DNA of 64,000 nt, from assembly GCA_944739405.2 (NCBI GenBank), contig OX123196.2, positions 54,102,196 through 54,166,195 on the forward strand, given 5' to 3'. The notes under the pieces are model-generated. The model was not told the DNA's origin, searched no databases, and saw only the letters and a program-made list of their open reading frames with translations. The DNA is from Euclidia mi. Taxonomy: Eukaryota > Arthropoda > Insecta > Lepidoptera > Erebidae. How positions within the stretch are numbered: the stretch's first letter is position 1; every line of letters starts with the position of its first letter. Shown here piece by piece: positions 58,815-64,000 of the stretch. Both the position numbers and the translations under genes were made by a program.

Positions 58815-59430
58815 ATTTTTAGGGTTCCATACCTCTCAAGGTTAAAAAAGGATTATAAGATCACTTCTTGTCCGTCTGTCTGTCTGTCCGAGTGTCACCA
58901 CCGATTTTCTCAGGAACGGGTGGACCTCGCAAATTGAAATTTATACCAGATACTGAGGTCTATGATTTCTATAAGGTGTATAAAAATCAGGTTCCTAGGT
59001 CAACCCAATAAAAAGATATGATCAAAATTAGATTTTTGCGAAAACTTGTAAGTACCAAAATTAACCTTAATTTTCAACTCTTTTTAATTTTCGGAATTTT
59101 ACCTTTACTTGTGCTGTAAGACCTTGGTTTTAACCAAAATTGACAATTCTAGGTTAACCGTAAGTACCCTATAGGTTTTGGGTCGAAAACCTATATGGTA
59201 GTTCCCGTTGAACTAGAATCACGAAATTTGGGTCTTACAGCACAAAAAAAGGAAAATACAATAAGGGTGTCCCCATACATACATACATAGTGGATTCCAT
59301 TTAAGATAGACCTCTAAGTTGTATGGGCGCTCATACAGATTTAGAAGACTAGCGTAATTAGCACCAACCTCAAATAAGGTAAAATGCGTACGGAACCCTC
59401 GGTGCGCGAGTCAGACTCGCACTTGCCCGA
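58815..59430. repeat. Lepidopteran 'agggttcc...ggaaccctcggtgcgcgag' repeat
   Basis: It begins gggttccatacc, contains ccgtctgtctgtctgtccg and ends acggaaccctcggtgcgcgagtcagactcgcacttgccc. The opposite orientation of the end appears at 19270. It is about 610 bases, non-coding, with no obvious target duplication. Confidence 0.7.
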
Positions 59431-59434
59431 ATTT

Positions 59435-60110
59435 TTCTCCTAGAACTGAGTACTGTATTCGCTCAAAATAATTATAACATAGGTACACAACTACAAGTCT
59501 TTATTTTATACACAGCAAATGACAACTGCTCGTTACGTTAACCTGTTTTTATAAAAAATATCAAAGAAGGAACAACGTCGCTTTTACAATAATTAGATAA
59601 GAGCAACCTGCTGATCAAGTACCATATACTTTTGTTTGCATAGCGCTTGCAACAGTGCCGAAATATCGGTTACTCCAAACAAAGGTTCGTGGTATATGTC
59701 CCTAACACGCGCGATCCTTTTCGTGTACGTGTGAGTTAAGACTCAAAATTGCCGGTGAACTTATGAATTTTGACGCACATCGATGAAAAGTGGATTCGGT
59801 ATTCTATGGTTTATGGTGATTAAAATGCGCGTTCAGTGATATTTTATCGAAGTTTGGCTGGCACATGTGGCTTGGAAATAGGATGATAGGCCGAGAGAGG
59901 GATGGGCGACGTCTCATAATAATAATTGGGTTTTACGGGTCGTAACACCTGTAATTACGGTAGCAGCGTCTTTTTTTATGTATTTAGAGGACGCATTGTG
60001 TGTAGGTAGTGCCTTGGAGTTTAATCTATTAGCCTCTTTATTAAACTAAACTGACTGTTTTATGTGTCTCAAATCTTGCAAACATCATTAGCAGTATAAG
60101 GTTTCCTGCA
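59435..60110. other. No recognisable feature
   Basis: No gene or named repeat seen. Confidence 0.5.
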
Positions 60111-60120
60111 AAGACATTTT

Positions 60121-60419
60121 TTTAGTAATAGGCGGCAAACGAGCAGACGGATCGCCTGGTGGTAAGCAATTATCGCTGCCCATGGACACAAGCAACACCA
60201 CAGGAGTCACAAGTGCGTTGCCGCCCCTTGGGGTTGGGAAAAGGGATAGGATGAGTAGTGGGATGAGGGAGAAGGAATAGGGGATAGGGCACTCTCACTC
60301 ACCGAACGAAACGCAACAGTTTAAGTACTGTTACTTTACGTCGATTTTCTGTGAGAGGGTAGTACTTCCCCGGTCGAGCCTGCCCATTCATGCTGATATC
60401 AGCAAGGCTCTACTACCTC
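60121..60419 (-). mobile_element. SINE-like retroposon, copy 2
   Basis: 299 bases flanked by a perfect 10-base duplication AAGACATTTT (60111-60120 and 60420-60429). It is nearly identical to copy 1 over its whole length, with a short A-tail on the minus strand. Confidence 0.9.
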
Positions 60420-60434
60420 AAGACATTTTCATTT

Positions 60435-63090
60435 TTATATAACTTAAAATTACATCCAGATGTGTAAGCAAAGCAAATAACTACTTAAATGTTAACTCAT
60501 TTTCTGTTTCTATCTTGATTATTTTTATACAAATGTAAATAGAAAAGCTTGCAAATTATTATTTACGATATTTGCCTCTAACCACATTTATATCTTGTGT
60601 ATAAATTATGTCGCTAACTTTTTCTGCAAATGTATTTACTTACTCACAAATCGTCAACGTTAACATAAAAAGTTTCGACGTAAAAAGAATTGAAGTATTT
60701 AGTATTGTTAACAACAACAAATTGTTTTAAACTAATTAAATTAAACAGAAAGTAATAAAGACTGTTTATCTAACAAGAATTACATTCAAGTTCCTTCAAA
60801 TTAATTTTATACATGAGTAGATCTACAAATACTTCCATGTTCAAGTCTTAATTCAAAGGGAAACGTATTTATAATGAAAATCAACGTAGAAACGTTGATA
60901 CGTTGGTACGATTGTACATTTCGACGAGACAATGGTGCAATTTGTCGAGACTGACAGTGGATTCAATCTAATTACGATGTACACAACAACGCGCTATGCA
61001 ACTTGGTACGTACAATATAGATAGATAGATGGTGCATTTCTGTTGAAACGTCGATGAAATACCGAGGGTTTTTTACACACATAAATATAATTTCTATTAG
61101 AAGTTCACTGGCATTAAAATTCTAGCATTCTGTATGCACGTGCTGAACTAAATCTCCATCCATATTCATTATTTGCAACGCATTTTTGCATATTAGCTGA
61201 CCTGCTTATTAAATATTCATATATCATTAATAGGTAGTAACGAAAACATTTCCATATCACAGACATGTTGCTTATTAGAGGTAGATTAAACTTTGCCCAA
61301 CTGCTGAAGAGGTCAATTGGTGTCAGAGCTAGCTATGTGTAATTCTTACCGAAACGTTCTGATTTAAGCCATTAGTGAATATAAAATACTATATGAGTAG
61401 TGAGGGTTTAAGAAAAAAAGTATCATTAGACCATTTTATGCCGTAGGTGCCGCAAGAGCCACCTTAGGAAAATAGTCGAAACAAACAGTATATTTGGGAA
61501 GAGACGGTAAATTAGACGTCAAACCCTATACCAACATGTCTGGCCAGCGAGATATAGAACGCGAAAGTCTCCTATTGGCTCCCAATGATATGGTGACATA
61601 ATATGACTTACGAGTTATGTTGATTGCTGGCAGTGGACGTTTTTATTTCCTCTTCGAATGGGACCTGTAAATTTTTCATTAGCTGCGATTTGATAATCCT
61701 CACCACCTACATCGGCCATAGTGTAAATATTTTGCACTTTTATGCCTGCCAGTAAAATGGCATAGTCAATTTAAAAGGCATTTGAATAAAATTGTTTACA
61801 ATCAAATTAAACAGATTATTTTGAAGCGTAGACCAATGTAGACCTAAACAACGATTTCTATTTTTGCCCAGAAGGTCATGCTACCCAGAAATGCGTCAGT
61901 GACGACTAGTCAATAACAATAAGTCCAAATTAGCTTAAACCTAAAGCGATCGCTCCGTGGTAGTTAAGTCACTTCTGCACTGTGGAGAAGCCATTGTTTG
62001 TACGTCTTTTGTTTTTCAATCAACACATACAATCTAATAGAAAAATATTGTAGAGGACTTCAAGATTGTTTTTATCTTATAGCCTTTCGCAGTCTACTGC
62101 TGTGAAGAAAGCTTTGCTAATTTGTGTCTCAACAGCATTGTGGTTCAAAAGAAGGATTTGGCCAATACTACGATATAATATAACAATACTAGGCTGGCCA
62201 GATGGGTTGCTATAGGGATTGTTTTCGTTCCTTCCGAAAGATACTACTACTCGCTTTGTGTTTTTTCTGTAGTCGCTGCATATAATACCCGCGGACTGTA
62301 ATAAGGTAGAGACACTTTCATTCATGTCATCTCAAAATTTATTAAAGATCAAAAGTAATGAATTTACCAATAAAGAGAACCAAAAATACGACGGTTAAGG
62401 CTTTTTCATTTCAAATTTGAATTCTTTCTCCACAATATGAAAGCGATATCTGTGAATGGAAGAATGTAATGTCACAAAATTCCCTTGAAAATTCACAAAA
62501 TATTTGGGACTAAATAAATGTTGGTCGCATACTATTATAATTTCTAATAGAACTAGAAAAACTGCCAAACACAAGTAAGTAACTTCTTTTGTTTCAGAAA
62601 AAATATATTAGTAAATATTCCTTTTGTTTTAGAAAAAATATATTAGTAAATATTCTTAAGTCCTATATAAGTCAGTCATTACCTAGTTTTCTCATTGTTC
62701 TCAGAGATAGATATGACATTGTTTGCTAGCATTGAGATTAAACCAAACTTTGTTTTAAGAAAATAAAATAAGAACTAATTTTATGTTAAATTTCCAGTCA
62801 TGCAACATACAAGTAACTATATAAATTAGGTATTTGCTTCAATAACTTCAGCATTTCTAAATCCCTGAAGCATTAGAAATTGAGTTATTGAAATAATTCA
62901 TACGATATCTTGAGTGCGTCGTAAATTGTTCCGCAATCAATATTAGCCGGCTCAGGGCTGAACGTCAATAACTATTCTATGTACCTTACTATTGTCACTA
63001 CTGACATTAACTTCACGTTCTATTTGTAAATGTTTCTCTTAGCGAAATAACAGACACAATCATCGCCTTATTTGTGATGTATATTATATT
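60435..63090. other. No recognisable gene; decayed LINE tails
   Basis: Shreds of the tail repeat of 20965-21200 appear at about 61480-61560 and 62190-62230. A 32-base direct repeat (agaaaaaatatattagtaaatattc) occurs twice at 62597-62654. No gene is seen; the 82-residue minus frame at 62077-62325 lies on the LINE shreds. Confidence 0.5.
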
Positions 63091-63096
63091 TATTAA

Positions 63097-63126
63097 TGTA
63101 ATAAGTGGCAAACGAGCAGATGGATC
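63097..63126 (-). mobile_element. SINE-like retroposon fragment, interrupted by an LTR
   Basis: taataagtggcaaacgagca followed by gatggatc is the tail of the copy 1/2 family. It stops exactly where the LTR begins, so the LTR element inserted into a SINE copy whose remainder lies right of the window. Confidence 0.7.
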
Positions 63127-63368
63127 TGTTACGATGCGACTTGAGAAAGCGTTTTTAAAAAACAGTTTTTAAATTTGAAGATGATTTATTTTGTCCTTGA
63201 CAATTAAATACAATGATGAGAGTGATTTGGGACTACCGCGCACCGTGGAGGATAGGAACGGACTGATGGGGATTATGGTAGCGTCTATTACGATAACTAA
63301 CAGGCATGCTGAGTAAGGGATTTAACTGTTGGGGATAGCAGGTTCAGTGGTTAGAGTGGCCTGTAACA
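63127..63368 (-). repeat. 3' LTR of a retrovirus-like element
   Basis: 242 bases with inverted ends TGTTAC...GTAACA (TG...CA on the minus strand), an AATAAA on the minus strand (plus tttatt at about 63187), and a purine tract cgaggggc (minus) directly upstream at 63369-63378. The partner LTR is beyond the right edge. Confidence 0.78.
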
Positions 63369-63529
63369 GCCCCTCGTTTAAGACTACACTTACGAAGAGT
63401 GCAACGGTTTACATAGTAACAGTTATACAAATTATAGAATAAAATAGAAATACAAGCTAAAACAAAATAGGATATGAATGGGACATAGTAATGTCCATAA
63501 GTTTGAACGCTTGGTTGTTCAATGATCTT

Positions 63530-63960
63530 CTAAAATTTTTGTTTTTGTAAATCAAAATTCTCTTTATAATTAATCAAGGGTTGGAAACTTGTGTGTTTAA
63601 TGTTTACTTCAGAATACTTAAGGTATAACAATTTTGGTATACTCATATTATTTTGTTTAATCGTATTATAATCTAAGTCTATATGTGTTAAATTTATTTT
63701 AATATTTTGTTTCGATGGTAACTGTGTGTTTTTACAGTAGCCAATACAGCCATATGGAATATTAATTATACCTGTGCCATTTATATTTGTTTCGTAAACA
63801 TGATCATTTGAACAATCAAATGTGAATTTTGTAATTTTTGACATAACAAATATATAATGACTATCGTACAGTTCTTGCCAGATTTCGATGTTACCTTTCA
63901 CATATTTCGTTTCACATTCTTTGGGATACGTAAACAAAGTTTTTTTTTTACTATTTCGCT
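63530..63960 (-). pseudogene. env: Env-like glycoprotein, C-terminal part (partial)
   Basis: A frame of about 135 codons is open on the minus strand and continues toward the right edge. The translation has several cysteines and N-glycosylation sites (NGT, NLT) and an element of the form GTGIINIPYGC, a pattern I associate with insect retrovirus (errantivirus) and related F-type Env surface regions. No ATG begins the open part; upstream the frame passes through a poly(A) run (63941-63949 region) where a shift is likely. No transmembrane segment is seen before the stop, so the C-terminal anchor seems lost or frame-shifted. Position just 5' of a polypurine tract and LTR fits env. The assignment rests on motif and position. 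Confidence 0.6.
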
Positions 63961-64000
63961 CTCACAAATAGGCTGAGCTACACTGGATAGAATATTTATC

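Overview
The window looks like a chromosome segment from a lepidopteran insect (moth or butterfly). It is AT-rich and intron-scale. It is packed with repeat types I recognise as typical of Lepidoptera: tRNA-headed SINEs with 'cccacttttcgcc' bodies, 'ggcaaacgagcagacgg' retroposons, 'cggaaccctcggtgcgcgag' repeats, and RTE-like and CR1/Jockey-like LINE ends. No prokaryotic gene organisation, CRISPR array, rRNA or functional tRNA gene was seen. No host gene can be called with confidence; one short open segment at 35.9 kb is a weak candidate exon. Functional assignments come from reading the sequence and its translations; no database search was run.

Layout. 1-6488: a Ty3/gypsy element (A, minus strand; its 3' LTR lies off the left edge) with almost complete gag-pol. 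It is inserted in a second, older gypsy element of a related lineage (B, 6489-11780). Element B lost its RT and RNase H, and a 1.1 kb terminal-inverted-repeat element with ~198 bp tandem repeats sits at the gap. 12-20 kb: small repeats, namely an RTE LINE tail, a GC-rich retroposon, a tail-to-tail pair of CAGGGTGT elements in TA repeats, TIR elements, SINEs and a PIF/Harbinger transposase fragment. 24.9-27.4 kb: a gutted BEL/Pao element (gag start plus the pol C-terminal end) with an RNase H-type LINE fragment and a SINE inside. 29.3-31.9 kb: a 320 bp foldback beside a Penelope-like element with RT and GIY-YIG endonuclease. 33.3-34.1 kb: a probable solo LTR related to LTR B. 36.3-40.1 kb: a complete-ended Ty1/copia element with ~100 bp LTRs and a GAATT duplication. 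40.5-41.8 kb: a second copy of the tandem-repeat TIR element. 42.1-47.3 kb: a CR1/Jockey-type LINE with decayed ORF1 and ORF2, itself interrupted. 49.0-49.8 kb: a piggyBac-like non-autonomous element. 49.98-54.85 kb: a Harbinger-like MITE split by a young, internally deleted gypsy element (C) of family A. 63.1 kb to the right edge: the 3' LTR and env-like end of a retrovirus-like element.

How the pieces relate. Elements A, B and C share a gypsy lineage. A and B both carry an A AAA AAC heptamer directly before the gag stop, with pol in the -1 frame. Non-autonomous elements and SINEs have repeatedly landed inside older elements, and many insertions can be ordered by nesting and target-site duplications. 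The window is best read as a layered transposon archive rather than a gene neighbourhood.
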